64,000 bases of DNA from Grammothele lineata. Taxonomy: Eukaryota; Basidiomycota; Agaricomycetes; Polyporales; Polyporaceae. The stretch is from assembly GCA_002150815.3 (NCBI GenBank), contig NDFF03000320.1, positions 558,001 to 622,000 on the forward strand. Reading direction: 5' to 3'. Every line of letters begins with the position of its first letter. Position 1 is the stretch's first letter. The translations under genes and the position numbers were made by a program. Of the stretch, positions 34,697-47,481 are shown one piece after another. The notes below the pieces were generated by a model. The model was not told the DNA's origin. It saw only the letters and a program-made list of their open reading frames with translations, and did not search any database.

Positions 34697-35653
34697 TTCG
34701 GAGGGTGGATGCACGTAGCTGGCCTTGGATGTCGCTGATTGCTGAGCATTGAATAGTACGACATTGGTTATGTTACAACATATATTCGTGTTGTAGAACC
34801 TCACAGATATAGTACAACTACTTTGAACGGACCCGGAGCGTTCTGCGTGTCGCACGAGAATGGTGGGGCATCATAACATACAGTATATAGGTCGAGGACC
34901 CCAGATGGATTTAGTCGATCGCAAATGTGGCTACGCCCCTGGATATTATGTGCGGGCTCGTCAAACTCGTCTTTTTGTGCGTTCGAGCAGTTCGTGCAGC
35001 TGGTACCTTGTGGCCGATAGTACGCCAACTTGGCGAGGGGAAGGGCTTCTACGTAGAGTTTCGCCGCTCGGACTTGCATCCTAGATATAATACCTGGTCG
35101 CTGGGGTCTAAAGGGGAGAGCCTGCGACCCGCCAAGTTCGACTATACAAGCGTGTTAGCGGCTTGTTGAAACGCAGTGGCTATCAACAGTTTCCACGATG
35201 CAGCAACTTCTGTCACGAAAAGCGACTTCAAGCTGAAGCTCTTTGGATATCCAGACAGTTCTCCAAACTCACATCTCCATCGCAGTATCTAAATCTTTGT
35301 CCAACATTAAACGAACATGGTCGTGAGTCTTGTGGTTAGCATATTGATTCGAGGGCAAGGAGGCTTTCGAGCACGGAGAGTCTTGTGGTCGACCTTCGGC
35401 TGAGGAGAGCAGAAGAGAGCAGCATTCCCAAAACGGATCATGTGGTCGTCATCGCTAGTCTTGCTACCGTCCGTTAACAGCCGCCGCTCTGCAATCAGCG
35501 CTCAGCCTCGATTCACCCCTCGTTCAACTACACGTCCTCTCAACCACATCTCCCTGCAGGCTCTGAACCATCTCACTCTTTTCTCGCCACTCCTGCTCAT
35601 ATCTCTGGGCTCTGCCCACGTTCCCTTCACGACCTCACGACCCACCGACGACC
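34697..35653. other. Intergenic, no gene seen
   Basis: This is the 957-base leader of the IQGAP gene and the 3' flank of the sulfatase gene. ATGGTC followed by a donor-like GTGAGT near 35316 could be the first exon of an alternative transcript, but nothing else supports it. Confidence 0.45.
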
Positions 35654-38600
35654 ATGGAGCGTTCTGATTCTACATCCTCAGCCGGCTCTGCTAGGCTGAG
35701 GCATAACTCTACTCTAGAATCTGGACAGTTCGCGTACCAAAAAGCCCTTCTCGAACGCACTTCATCCCGCGGTGGAACGCTATCCCGAGCAGGTTCTCAA
35801 TCAAGGAACACCATTTTGACCACACCTACCGGGAACTCAACCGCGAGTTCATCTACGCCCAATGCCACCAGGCGATGGACTCCCACTCACCGAGTGGGTG
35901 GAAGTCTTGATGTCAGTGCCGTGCGAGGCAAGTGGGAGGAGCGTTCACGGGCAGCAGAGGGTAAGCAATCTCAATATCGTTTGCTATCCTTGGATACCCT
36001 TGCCGACAGAGCCCGTCCAGAACCGCCGTCCATGGCACGTTCATCTACAGAAACAACTCCAAGTCGGGCACGCTCTATCGACAGGTTCGCATTTCCGCCT
36101 CCTTCACCGGCCCGTAGCGAGACTGTGCCGTCCGACTACTCTCCAACTCCTCCTTCAAAGCGACATACAATGCCCGCGCCCATCATTGCGTCCCCGTTGT
36201 CCCCGAACACCACAGGAGTGACCGTCGAGTTTCCAGACTCCCCAACCTTGGCTGGTTTCTCCACGCCAGCACCTCAGCGCATACACCTCCCTATCTCTAC
36301 CCCGTTGCAATCGTCTTCGGTAGCAGCCTTGCGAAGCCTCAGCTCATACGCACAGACAGCCGATATTTCGGATTACTCTTCTTCATCGCGACTCCGCCGT
36401 TCAAATACTTTGGAGAGTATCAATCCAGCGTCGACCGGTTCTTCTGCTTCTTCTGAGAACTCCATTCGCTCGGGAACGACCACACAAACATCTGTGCCTA
36501 ACTCTCCGGACTCATCTTCGATGGTTACAAGAAGACGTCCGACGTCATTATACGGCGATCGAGACTCTATCCCGTCCTCTCCTGATAGGTTCTCGCGTCG
36601 TCCTCTATCAAGTTCAGGGATGTCGCGAACTACATCGACCTCCCCGGACAAGCGCCCTAGTTCGACCAGCGTCCCTCCTTCTCCATCCTCTCCGTCGGCC
36701 TCGAATCCAATGTTCCCTACGCAATACCGAAGTTCGTTCATGGCTAAACGGCGCGGCATGGATCATCTAGGCACAGGACAGTCAGTACGGCGGCTCGAAC
36801 GCATTGCTAGTGGGGATGCCTCGGATGATTGGAACGGGGACGTACCCAATGATGAGCCGTTAACCCCTTCGCCAACGAAGAACCGGTTCAGTCGTCGGGA
36901 GGAGATAATTAGTAGGAAGCAAGATTGGAGACAATCTTCCCCTGAGCGTATTCCACAGGTCCTACCTCATGTCCAACTTCGGCCTGAACCTCTTGCGGAG
37001 CCAGAATTAGTCATTCCGGGTGTCACGAACGTCGATGACGTCGTCGGAGTGCCACGGCGCAAGAGGCTTCTTCGTGACACGATCCCAGGAAACGCACCAC
37101 TGCCTTCGTCAAGGCTGACAAGGGGCCTGTGGGCAGACGTACAGAGACATCTCATTCAAGCGTACGAGTATCTTTGTCACGTTGGGGAAGCCAAAGAATG
37201 GATCGAGGGCTGTCTTGGGGAAGAGCTGCCCTTCGGGGTTGTAGAGATGGAAGATAAGCTGAGGAACGGCGTCGTCCTCGCGAGATTGGTTCGCGTGTTC
37301 CAAGGCGAAGAAGCTGTACGCAGGATCTACGACGTATGTTGAGTTGTCCGTTTAGTCTCAAAGCAGCCTATTCTCACTCACCCCTTCACCAGGCGCCCAA
37401 GTTGGACTTTAGGCATTCGGACAACATCAACCACTTCGTAGCATTCGTTCGGTTTGTTGGGCTCCCTGAGGTTCGTTGGAATGCTATGGTGGAATTTTAT
37501 GTACTCAAATGCTCTTACCAGGGGTTCGTCTTTGAGCTCACTGACCTCTATGAGAAGAAGAACTTCCCCAAAGTGATCTACTGTATACATGCTCTCAGGT
37601 CAGTTGTCTCAAGGTCAATTGTCTTATAGCATTATATCTACTGACATTCTATATAGTCATCTACTGGCGCGACGTGGACTTGCGCGCCGCATAGGGAACC
37701 TAGTCGGCCAACTGCAATTCTCTGATGATCAGCTACAGAAGACACAGAAGGGCCTCAAGGATGCAGGCGTGCCGATGCCAAACTTCGGCAATATAGGACG
37801 CGAGCTTGCAAGGGAGATCAACGAGGAGCCCGAGGAGGACCCTGAAACGGAGGACGAACGTATGACGCACTCCCGAATGCACCGTGCCTGCTCTGATCAC
37901 TATTTCAGGACGTGACCGGCTCCTCCTTGAGTGTGAAGACTCTATTGTTGCCCTCCAGGCAGCCGCCCGGGCGTTCCTCGTCCGCAAGGAGCAAGTCACT
38001 CAGCGCGCCCGCATGCGCCTTGCTGAACGCTACGTTCCTAAAGTCCAATCCATCTGTCGTGCCGCTCTGGTGCGCTGCCGGCTTCGACAAGACCGCCAGG
38101 AGCGACGCGACCTCACGCCCTTCATCACCGCTTTCCAAGCTCACGCCCGCGGGGCGCTAACTCGTGGAGGGTGGAGGAAGCACTTGCGCCGCGTTAAAGC
38201 GGTAGCACCTTACATCGTCAAGGTGCAGGCCCAGGGACGGGGAGTCATCGTCAGACGCAGGTTCCAGAAGCTCAAGGCTGCCATCAAGAGCTGTAAAGTG
38301 TCCGTCGTGAAGCTTCAGTCTATAGCACGTGCACGGATCGCGCAGCGTGGGCACAAGGAAATTGCCAAGTCATTCTCGAAACCCGTCGTGCTCGGCAACA
38401 TCATCGCAGTGCAGGCGCAAGCGCGCGGGGCTCTCCTTCGTGCGCATCTCGCGCACCAGGACGCGATGCTCACCCGTGCCGAGACTGGGGTGACGCATCT
38501 GCAGGCGCACATCCGTGGTGTCCTCGTCCGTCGTCGCGTCCGCACACAGCTCGCAAAACTTGAGGACGTTACAGGGGTTGTCATTCGCATTCAAACGGCA

Positions 38601-41600
38601 GTCAGAACGTACCTCGCACGGAAAAGACTCCTCAACCTTATCCGTAGTCTCCGCAAGGCTACCCCTGCCCTCATTAGTCTGCAAGCTATTGCGCGTGCGA
38701 AGCTCGCCAGGCAGCAACACGATGCGATGCAGAAGGCGCTTTCCGAAGTAGTCGTGGTCAAGGCTGTTGGAAGCTTCCAGGCGCGTGCTCGTGCAGCGCT
38801 TGCGCGTTCTCGCCACCAGGAACAAGCGAAGCGTCTGGAGTTCGTCGAACCCGATGTCGTTGGGTTTCAGTCGGTTGCGCGAGGTCACCTCGTCCGCCGA
38901 GACTGGATCGCGTGGCGCGACTTCCTCCGCTCGAGTCACCCACAGGCCGCCATTCTTCAAGCGCTGCTTCGCGGTGTGCTGCAACGCCGGAAATTCCGAG
39001 CGAAGATGCAGTACTACCGCTCGAACCTCGACAAGATCGTGCAGATCCAGTCGCTCTTCCGCGCAAAAGAAACCCGTGAACAGTATCGTCAGCTTACGCT
39101 AGGGACGAACGTCACCGTCGGCACGATCAAGAACTTCGTACACCTGCTTGACGACTCTGAGGCCGATTTTCAGGAGGAGATAAAGGTCGAACGCCTTCGG
39201 CAGGAAGTCGTGAAACGTATCCGCGAGAATCAAGCGCTCGAGCATGACGTGAGCGAGCTTGATGTCAAGATTGCGCTCGTCGTGCAGAACGTGAAGAATT
39301 TCGAGGAGCTCGTCAAGGCGCGGCGGCGGCTCGGCACGGAGAGCGCCGCGATTCATGCAGCGCGCGCGTCAGTACTCGCTGCGCACGGAGACCCATTTGC
39401 CAGCCCAAGCACGCTCGACCGCACGGCGAAGCGCAAGCTAGAGCTTTATCAGCAGCTGTTCTACTTGCTCCAGACGGACGGCCTTTACCTGACTCGCTTA
39501 TTCGGCAGCATGGCCGCCGAAGACAACTGGGAGAAGAATAGACGGCTCGTCGAGCGTGTCGTGCTGACACTTTTTGGGTACGGCCAAGCGCCGCGCGAGG
39601 AGTACCTGCTCCTTAAATTGTTCCAGGTTAGTAATACTCAAGTGTTGTGTTGTGTATAAGCAACACCTTGCTCATCTTCTCTACAGACAGCCATTCATGA
39701 AGAGGTCGCTGCGGCACATACCGTTCAGGACGTCACTCGCGCCCATCCCGCCTTCATCAATGTGGCCGTGAGCTACCTTCGGCCGAAGCAGACGACGTAT
39801 ATTCGCGAGACACTGCAAGGTGTCATACGTGAAGTGGTCAACGCAGACGATCTTGACCTCGAGACTGACCCTTGCGTCGTGAGTCCCTTGAATAGAAATT
39901 GGTATACAGGTATGACTGACCTTTCGACTAGATTTACCGCGTCCGTGGGGATTTGGAGGAGATGAGGGCAGGCGCGCCTAGCAACAAGGCAAAGGATGTC
40001 CCCTTCCACCAGGCGCTTCAGGATCCCGACACAAGGGCTGAATACATACGCCGTATGTTCGCTGAGCATTGTCAGACACATTTCGAGTCGCTGATCAACA
40101 TACTGCAGATCTACAAGTCCTGCAGTGGTGGACAGAGGAATTTGTGCGCGCCATAACGTCTTCCCTGAACAAGATGCCCTATGGTATGCGATACATGGCC
40201 AAGGAGACACTGAGCGCAGTAAAGGTATTCTCCATGCTTAATGAATGGCAGCGTCGGTTTGTGTTAAGGCGATTCATAGGCCAAGTTCCCTGAGGCCACA
40301 GCTGAAGTCTGTGCTGCATGCGTTGCGAGACTGGTCTACTATCGTTACATCAACCCAGCCATCATGTATGTTCGATTTTCCTCATACGGCGTGCATTGTG
40401 TCTCATTCCCCCGCGCAGTACTCCGGAGACATTTGACATTGTTCCCACTACAGTCGACATCGCATCGCGGAAGAACCTTGCTCAGGTCTCAAGGATGCTC
40501 ACACAGATCACAAGTGGTACCGAATTCAGCCAGGACAACCTCGCCTACCTCCCGGTGAACGAATACGTTCGCAAGACGATCGCCTCCATTTCCGGTTGGC
40601 TCCTCGAAGGTGTGGCGCATTGCCCAATATCTTTACTCATGTGCTGAAGGTTATCTTAAGTCGCTAATGTTGCGGATGTCGAGGCTGAGTTTCATGGTCA
40701 CGAGTTCCTTGACGCTACGGTTCAAGCAAGGCCCATCTGGATATCACCGAATGAGGTGTACTCGACACACCGACTCCTATCCCAATATGTCGACCAGCTT
40801 GTGAGTCTGTTACTACAAGGCGGTACATAGCGTGACTGAGTCAGGATGATAGTCACCTGCGAAAGATGATGCTTTGCGCGTTATTTTGAACGAGCTGGAC
40901 GGTGTACCCAACATGGGCAGCGACGAGCTCAATGAGGCGCGCGATACTGCCATTGAACTGCAATTATCTAACAGATTTGCGCGCGTCAAAGGTAATGTCA
41001 TCATCTCATGCGTTCAACCAGAATACGACTGATATGTTCTGTAGATCCGCAGGCGGAAGAAAAGGCGTTGTGGGTCCAGGCCAAACGAGCTGTTCTCGCT
41101 ATTCTCCGCGTCCAACCCGCCAAGGATCTAGTGGAGTCGCTCATGCAGCCTGTCACCGACGAACACGAATACGCCTGGGAGGTCATCCTTGAGGAGATGG
41201 AGCGAGACATGATGCGGCATCAGCGCCGTATGCCATCGACGACTGGCGCGGACTCCGCATACCGTTTAGAGGATATCCGATCGTAAGCGCTATACCGATG
41301 TAGTCCACGCCCATGCTCACATTAGCGCCTGGATAGCATGACGTTCCGTGAAGTGAAGGCTCATGCGATCTACTTCCTACTTGAGCTGGAGAAGCAGGGC
41401 AAGATCACACGTATGGATGGCTACCAAGGCGTCCTCAACGCTATCGCCGGTGATGTCCGGAGTAAGAATCGTCGACGAGTGCAGCGCTTGCACGAGAAGG
41501 ATGGCCTGGACGAGTCGCTCAAGCATTTAGCTGCTCGCAAAGAGACTCTCGAGGAGCAGATTAAACAGTACAACAACTACGTCGAGACTGCGATGAACAC

Positions 41601-42116
41601 GATGCAACGTGGGAAGGGGTATGTCACCCTCTCCGTGTCGTGCTCTTTGCATCCTAACATGCAGTTACCAGCAAACGTCGCCTACTACCTTTCACTCAAC
41701 AGTACTTCCACATGCGCGAACTACAGAAAGCTGGGAAGATGCCACAGTTTGGGTCGTTCAAGTACTCCGCCCAGCGGTTCTACGACAAGGGCATCTTGTT
41801 ATCTATCGAGAGCCACTCGCCTCGGCAGTTCGACAAACTGGATGTTGTTTTGTCGTCCAACGCCGTCGGTGTCTTCACCATCGAGATCTTCAATCACTCC
41901 CTTGGGATCACCAATCGCTTGGCTAGTGCAGACGTTAAGATGGAGGACCTCCTGCAAGCACAGTTTGAAGATCGTGCTTCTGTTTCGCTGTTCAACGGCC
42001 TCGCGAAGTTCAACCTCAACCTGCTCTTATGGCAGATTAACAAGAAGTGGGTACACGCCTTTTGCCCCAATATGATTGTCATTGAATATTGCCACTTGTC
42101 CAGGTTCTACCGATAG
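35654..42116 (+). CDS. IQGAP-family cytokinesis scaffold (Rng2/Iqg1-like)
   Basis: This scaffold binds actin, myosin light chains and calmodulin to build the cytokinetic ring at septa. Sixteen exons: 35654-37333, 37393-37470, 37522-37598, 37657-37859, 37909-39626, 39687-39878, 39932-40052, 40109-40224, 40286-40365, 40419-40609, 40661-40800, 40853-40991, 41045-41282, 41337-41618, 41672-42046 and 42104-42116; 1880 residues, all in phase. The first 500 residues are Ser/Pro-rich and probably disordered. A calponin-homology domain follows (ECLCHVGEAKEWIEGCLGEEL-like region through NFPKVIYCIHALSHLLARRG). The large exon 5 encodes a long array of IQ-type repeats (QxxxRGxxxRxxx, for instance LQAHIRGVLVRRR). 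Then comes a RasGAP-related domain with MPYGMRYMAKETL and YYRYINPAI, and a RasGAP C-terminal domain ending at a 13-nt last exon (NKKFYR). The intron 7 acceptor has an alternative nine bases downstream. Confidence 0.93.
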
Positions 42117-42474
42117 TTTTCTCATATTGTGTTGCGCAATTTCCCTCTCTCCCTTACGACCCCGCGATGACCTACCGTGTTACCCTACCGGCTTAATGAT
42201 TAAGCGACTTACATACTCACATGTACCGATACGCACAAGTGCAGCTCCTCGATGTATCATGACCATTCACCTCTACCAAGGACTTCGATATGCTATCGCC
42301 GCAATATATATGTTTCTAGTGTCGAGTACCGCAGGTGTCTCTCACATCATTCAATAACTCGCGCATGCTCTTACAAGGCTAGCTATTGTACACACAGGTT
42401 ACACCATACCGACTGCCACCACATCCTGCGTGCCACTTCCTCAAATCCCTCTGGGAATGTATTAGAGATTCGGA
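42117..42474. other. Shared 3' flank of convergent genes
   Basis: These are 358 bases between the stops of the IQGAP gene and the MFS permease gene. I see nothing beyond AT-richer 3' UTR sequence. Confidence 0.5.
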
Positions 42475-45027
42475 TCAGAGTGTGAAGCGGAACTCCGGGT
42501 GCCGATCGCCAATCGGCGCCCGAGTCTTGCCCGAGTCCCACAGCTCTTGGTAGTGCAGGAGGTTATCTTGCCTGCGGCCTGCAGAGCGCTGCCTGTTCTC
42601 CCAGATGCAGTACAGCCTGTGGATATGGATATGGGAGTCCCGTAAGACGTCAGGATGATCCTTTAAATACCGTCTCACATGGGGTACGTACACATTGCAA
42701 AGCATCATCACCCAGGCCATGCATACGAATGCTAGGGTGATGCTATGGCCACGAATATACGTTGGCGCTTGGGAGCTATCGTAAGCAAAGGTCGCGACAA
42801 AGCCTCTACAAACGGGCAACCGAACGACGTGAAATTAGTCAAGGCGTAGAAGTGACAGTAATCACAACTGCGGCGGGCACCCACCCGCAGTTCGCTATGG
42901 CGAGCTGGAGCGCGACCGTGGTTGCTTTCTTGTAATGCCCAGCACTATTGTTCGGTAAGATGGATAGGATGCACGGCCCGCACGGGTAGCTGGGAAATAG
43001 AGCGTTATGAATAGGTAGATGCGCGGTTAGGGTTCAAACCGGCAGGTTGAACGCTTACATTCCCGTCGCGATGAGGAACACTAGGCAGATGTCAACGGCG
43101 TATTCCAAAGATGGTGCAAGACTCCGCGAGGCGTACCTGCCGCGTAACGCTGAGTGTTATTCTACGAGTTGGCATGTGAGAGCTGGCCCGTGTTGAGGAG
43201 AACTAAGTATATCACATACCGTGGCCGCGATAGCGAGGATGTATCCTGAAAATAGCGCTCAGTAGCTGAATTTGGACCATCTTTTCAGTTCACTTGCCAG
43301 CAATACAGATAGGCAGGAACATTAGGATGAAGGGGCCGCGCCACTTCAGCTTGTCACTCGCGACAGCAACCACGACAGTCAACACGGCCGCAGGTACGTA
43401 CGGCGGCACTCGATGACAGCGTCAGCATTTCGGCACGGTGTCCCATAGACTAAGAATACGTACCTGTGTGCAATTGTGCCTCGCTCCCGGCATATCCTAG
43501 ACCGGAAACAATCGTCGGCCTGCGTGCACGACGTTGCGTGAGAACGAGAAGTACAAGAACCCTGCGGGAGAACCGTGCGACGTACAGGAACAGTGAGAAG
43601 GAGTATAAGCTCACGATGATACCCATGTAGGAAAATGCCGTCATCCACACTTGCGGGTCCTTGACACCTGACCGTCTCGCATGTGAGCCAGCCCATTGAA
43701 AACACAACCACCGTCTTTACCTCGTATGACTTCTCTCCACTCGAACTTCTCGTCTTCGGTCTCGACGACGATCGCGTCAGCTGGCTGAATCTCGGTTCGA
43801 GTCTCCTCGCTCTTTTCAAGGTCGGTCTTGACCGCTGTGATTCTCTGCGAGGGCTCAGAAAGAGGCGCAGATGTAGTGACACCGTGAGAGGAACGGAGCC
43901 GTTGAACTGGGTGGTGGTGAGAACGTGACGCGGACCTTTAGGGTGCCGGGACCACTTACGGGCAAACTGCCGCTCTTCGTCCGTGAAGAATCTCGCCGAC
44001 TGAATGTCCGCGGGGAGGAAGAGAGTCGAGAGCAAGGCGATGACGACTGTGGCAATGCCTTCCAAGATGAATATCCACCTCCAGCCTGCCAAGCCTGCGA
44101 CCCCATCCATCTTGATGATCGCGGTGGCGAGAAGGCCTAGAGATGAGTTCAGAGTCCGCGCCATATATTGGAGCGGAGAAGACCTGCCTCCGAAGGCACC
44201 GGACAAAGAAGCGGAAGCGTAAAAGATTCCGACACTATCAAGGAAATTTCAGCCGTGCAACGCAGGGACGGTGCCGATACCCTCTCACCGCTGCTGAAGC
44301 TCATGCGGCTTATACAGCGTACTCAGATAAAGCATCTAACGTGCCGGTCAGCGGGCTCGCAGTCCAGCCGTGCCGACTGACTCACGATGCCTGGGAGGAG
44401 ACCGCCTTCACAGAGACCGAGGAAGAACCGGATAGCGAGCAGTCCGCTGTAGTTTCGGACGAGGCCACTCAGCGTGGTGACCGTTCCCCATATAAGCACG
44501 AGAAAGGGAAGCCAACGGCTCGGCTTGAACTTCTTGAGCACCCAGTTTGACGCTGATAGCAGATTTGTGAGCGACAGCGGAGGTCCGACACGCCGTATAC
44601 CACCCACGCAGCTCAACGATGATGTACGAGACGTAAAAGACTATCGCGGCCAGTTTGTTAAGACAAAACTTCAGATTAAGCCGGGAGAAAGCCACGTACT
44701 AGCGAGCGCCGTGTTGAACTGCGTTCCGTGAAGATGAGTGTCTCGTTCTAGTCCCGCGATACTTCGTGACGCCGAGGGCGCATCAGCCTCAATCAGGAGG
44801 AAGATAGACTCGGCACACCCACCGTGCATTCCCGATGTTCGCCCTATCAATGAAATTGGCGAGCCAGAGCTACGGAAGGCGAGGTCGCACTGTCAGCATT
44901 GTGTGATGAGGCAACAGAGGAAGGAAGCACGCACAAAAGCCAGGGAGGGCAGAACATGTATGTCCAGTTTCCAGAGGATGCGACGCGTAAGCTTACGCTC
45001 GTATTGTTTCGCGTCGTCAATTGCCAT
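42475..45027 (-). CDS. MFS permease of the allantoate/vitamin anion symporter family (Dal5-like)
   Basis: Eighteen exons in order: 45027-44935, 44869-44823, 44761-44700, 44640-44608, 44552-44386, 44335-44289, 44234-44188, 44136-43960, 43906-43721, 43667-43586, 43519-43464, 43408-43298, 43245-43220, 43161-43137, 43080-43059, 42989-42885, 42805-42692 and 42616-42475; 513 residues, the usual size. Family marks are KLDIHVLPSLAF, NFIDRANIGNAR, LVLIWGTVTTLSGLVRN, RFFLGLCEGGLLPG, LYLSTLYKPHELQQR, GWRWIFILEG, and the C-terminal motif RHPEFRFTL. The substrate could be allantoate, nicotinate, pantothenate or a peptide. Two introns (44187-44137 and 43297-43246) need GC donors (GCAGGT and GCAAGT), and three exons are only 22-26 nt. 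The start at 45027 is the first ATG in frame; an extra 5' exon is possible because most relatives have a longer N-terminus. Confidence 0.88.
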
Positions 45028-46251
45028 GGCGGTAACGAGGTTGTGAAGCTCGAAGTGCTGTAACTCCACGAGGGGAGTGCGGTACCGAGTGGCCGTGAGG
45101 AGGACGGGAAAAGGGACCCGTGTTGTGCGTTACGGCCGAGTCGCCTGTTATATCAGACCGACCAGAGCAGATATTATTGGGAGGGGGGGGACAACTCACA
45201 AGTGTCAGCAGTAAGGCACGCCGCTCATACCTATCTCGTCAGGCCATCTTGGAGAAGAAGACGGGGCGCGCTACCGCCTGCCTGGGGTGGGGTCACAAGA
45301 GCGGGGCATGAATCTTGATTCTGATGCTCGCAAACGTAAGCCTGCCGACAGACAACGGCTGCGCCGGATGCACAGACTCACCTGACTTTCTTCAAAACCA
45401 GCATTTCAAGTAGAGCGAGTATGTGCTACCGTTCAACGCCGGCTCCTAGAGAAGATGTCATAGAGGACGTTCTTGTGACACATTTGCCGAATGATGTGCG
45501 ACCCGGAGGTCCCAGCAGCAAACCGCGCCTCTCTCCTGCGCAGATCCGCAATGCCAATTCACAGCGCATGGTTGGATCAGGAGATCCCGTGGACTTGAGG
45601 TGGCGTATAGCGACCCGTTTGGGTAAGGTGACTGGGGTAGCGTTTCAGGAACAAATCAGCATTTGCCCATACGGCATTACCCCGCATGATCCTCCGTGTG
45701 GGGCAAGCGTACCCCGCACAAGACCGAACGCCTTGGGGCCTGTAAGACAAGGAATAAGAGAATATGGTGGTTGTCCTCAAGGTATTAGATGTAACCCATG
45801 TATGGCAGCTGCACGTGGCGCGAACCTACTGCCAAGCACTTCCCGAAAACCCCTTGGCGTTGCAGCAATTCACTCGACGAGTTCGAATCCGGCTCCGGGC
45901 AGAAGCCACAGCGGATACCAGAGACCAATATCGTTTGAGCGCAGTGTTCCACAAAGCTATGGTTTGCAAAGCAAGGTGCAACAGCGAAGTCATTATTGTT
46001 CGTTACGGAACAGGGAGCGGCTACTGACTGGTATACGACCAAGGGTGATAGATAGTACATGTATGCATAGCAATATCCAAGGAGGTCCGTAAGAGTCCAG
46101 CTAACGTCCATCCAGAAAGTCCACTGTATGTTACAGTAGAAGTACACACGTTTCGGAATGTGCACACACCAGAACGCCCGGGGCAGAGCGACCCTCATGC
46201 GGATCTTCGGGGCCTCTGGGAGTGTGCTGCCATATATGCAGGCTCAGCCAC
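45028..46251. other. Intergenic, no gene seen
   Basis: These 1.2 kb lie upstream of the MFS permease and downstream of the peroxidase. I find no coding character. A ten-base G run lies at 45181-45190. A tRNA B-box-like 10-mer at 45881 lacks a matching stem. Confidence 0.45.
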
Positions 46252-47055
46252 TCACGCGGCGGCGCCCGTCCCAGCGAGCGCCGTCTCGATTGCGGAGATC
46301 CGTCGCACGTCCGCCACGAGGTCGAGGAGGCCGACATCGCGCAAAGGCCCATGCCAGTCCTCCGGGAGTGTCTCTTTCCCGAGCCACTCCTCGAGGAACG
46401 CCTTCGGCACGACGAGACGGTCTCGCTCGGATCCGCTTCCGCCGGCCGGATCGCCGGGCCGGTCGGCGTCTTTGGCAGAGGGCGCCACGCCGAACACTTG
46501 GTGGATGAGGCAGAGCTCGCCCTTTGCCACGACTGTCTGGTTGCCCTTGAGTGGCGGCGAAGCAGCCTCGCGCGACACCTGTGCCTTGCACAAGTCTTCG
46601 AGAGCCAGGCTGTTTGTGTTTGATGTGGACAGCAGTTGACGTAGCAGCTGCGGATCTACTGCGGTTGGGGCGTATGTGTGGTTCGGAAGCGTGTTTGCAT
46701 GCACCAATGACGCGTCGTGCTCCAGGACGTTGTGTTTGGCGAGGTCATGCAGATCAAGCACCAGCCCCAAGCCTTCTCGGTGCCCGCAGGACGTCAGCCC
46801 GCCTATGGCGAGGATGGTGGCAAAGGGAAGCGAGAGTCCGTACACATGCCGGATGGCGGAAACTAGCTGTGTGAGAGCAATATTACGTCCGTCGTGGGGT
46901 CTGCAAAGACACTGTTAGAGATAGTGTGCGGATAGAGAGCATGTTACTCACATATACCCATGGTTGGCCAGAGAGTTCAACGCTGGACAGGGCGAACGAC
47001 TGTCCTCGGCAGAAGGCGCAACATAGGGCTGACGGTGGTCATGAAGGCTAGGCAT
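46252..47055 (-). CDS. Heme-thiolate peroxidase (chloroperoxidase/unspecific peroxygenase family)
   Basis: This H2O2-dependent heme enzyme belongs to the family that oxygenates or halogenates aromatic and aliphatic compounds. Two exons, 47055-46952 and 46900-46252, give 250 residues, the size of short family members. SPCPALNSLANHGY carries the Pro-Cys-Pro motif with the heme-ligating Cys near residue 23. IPHDGRNI and the distal-side motif LAKHNVLEHDASLVHAN follow, where the Glu and Asp match the E-H-D form of the acid-base site. The C-terminus ends in an Ala/Gly-rich stretch. No signal peptide is visible before the Cys motif, so the protein as modelled would be intracellular, unlike many peroxygenases; an unseen 5' exon could change this. 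A TATA box lies 63 bases upstream. Confidence 0.9.
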
Positions 47056-47117
47056 GGCGAAAGAGTGGGCGGGTGGTGGTAGGATGGAGGTAACAAGTGG
47101 GGCATGCCAGGTGAGTA

Positions 47118-47123
47118 CTTATA
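47118..47123 (-). promoter_or_regulatory. TATA box of heme-thiolate peroxidase gene
   Basis: TATAAG reads on the minus strand inside GCTATAAGTACTC, 63 bases before the start codon. This is a good distance for a fungal core promoter with a short leader. Confidence 0.45.
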
Positions 47124-47481
47124 GCTTCGTGTGGGAACTCAGGAACATTGTGTGTCCACCAGTGGGGTCACCGCGTCACACTCCATTCAGGCATAGGCGA
47201 GGATCAAGGCGGCATTACTATCCGACGGGCGATACACGCCTGACCGTGAGCGCATACCATGGGGTGTAACACGATATCTTTCTGAGCCACTGTGCGCTGT
47301 TTCAGGCAGTCCTATATTTCATACGCACCATTCTCTTCTTTCGTGCAAGACAATACGTTACGACGGACAAGGTTTCCCCATTTGGGGATTAAACGCTCCA
47401 GAAGGCGTCAAACCGAGATGAGGGAAAGGCGACCATGGCGCAGCAGCTTACCCCAGATCCACCTACCAGGCTGCCGATATG
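47124..47481. other. Intergenic, peroxidase promoter side
   Basis: These 358 bases contain the upstream promoter of the peroxidase and the 3' flank of the WW-FF gene. I see no further feature. Confidence 0.45.

Noticed and set aside
43031..43040. tRNA B-box-like GGTTCAAACC
   Set aside because: It lies in an intron of the MFS gene and has no pairing T-stem, acceptor stem or A-box at the right distance.
45881..45890. tRNA B-box-like AGTTCGAATC
   Set aside because: Flanking bases cannot form the T-stem, and no cloverleaf can be drawn on either strand.
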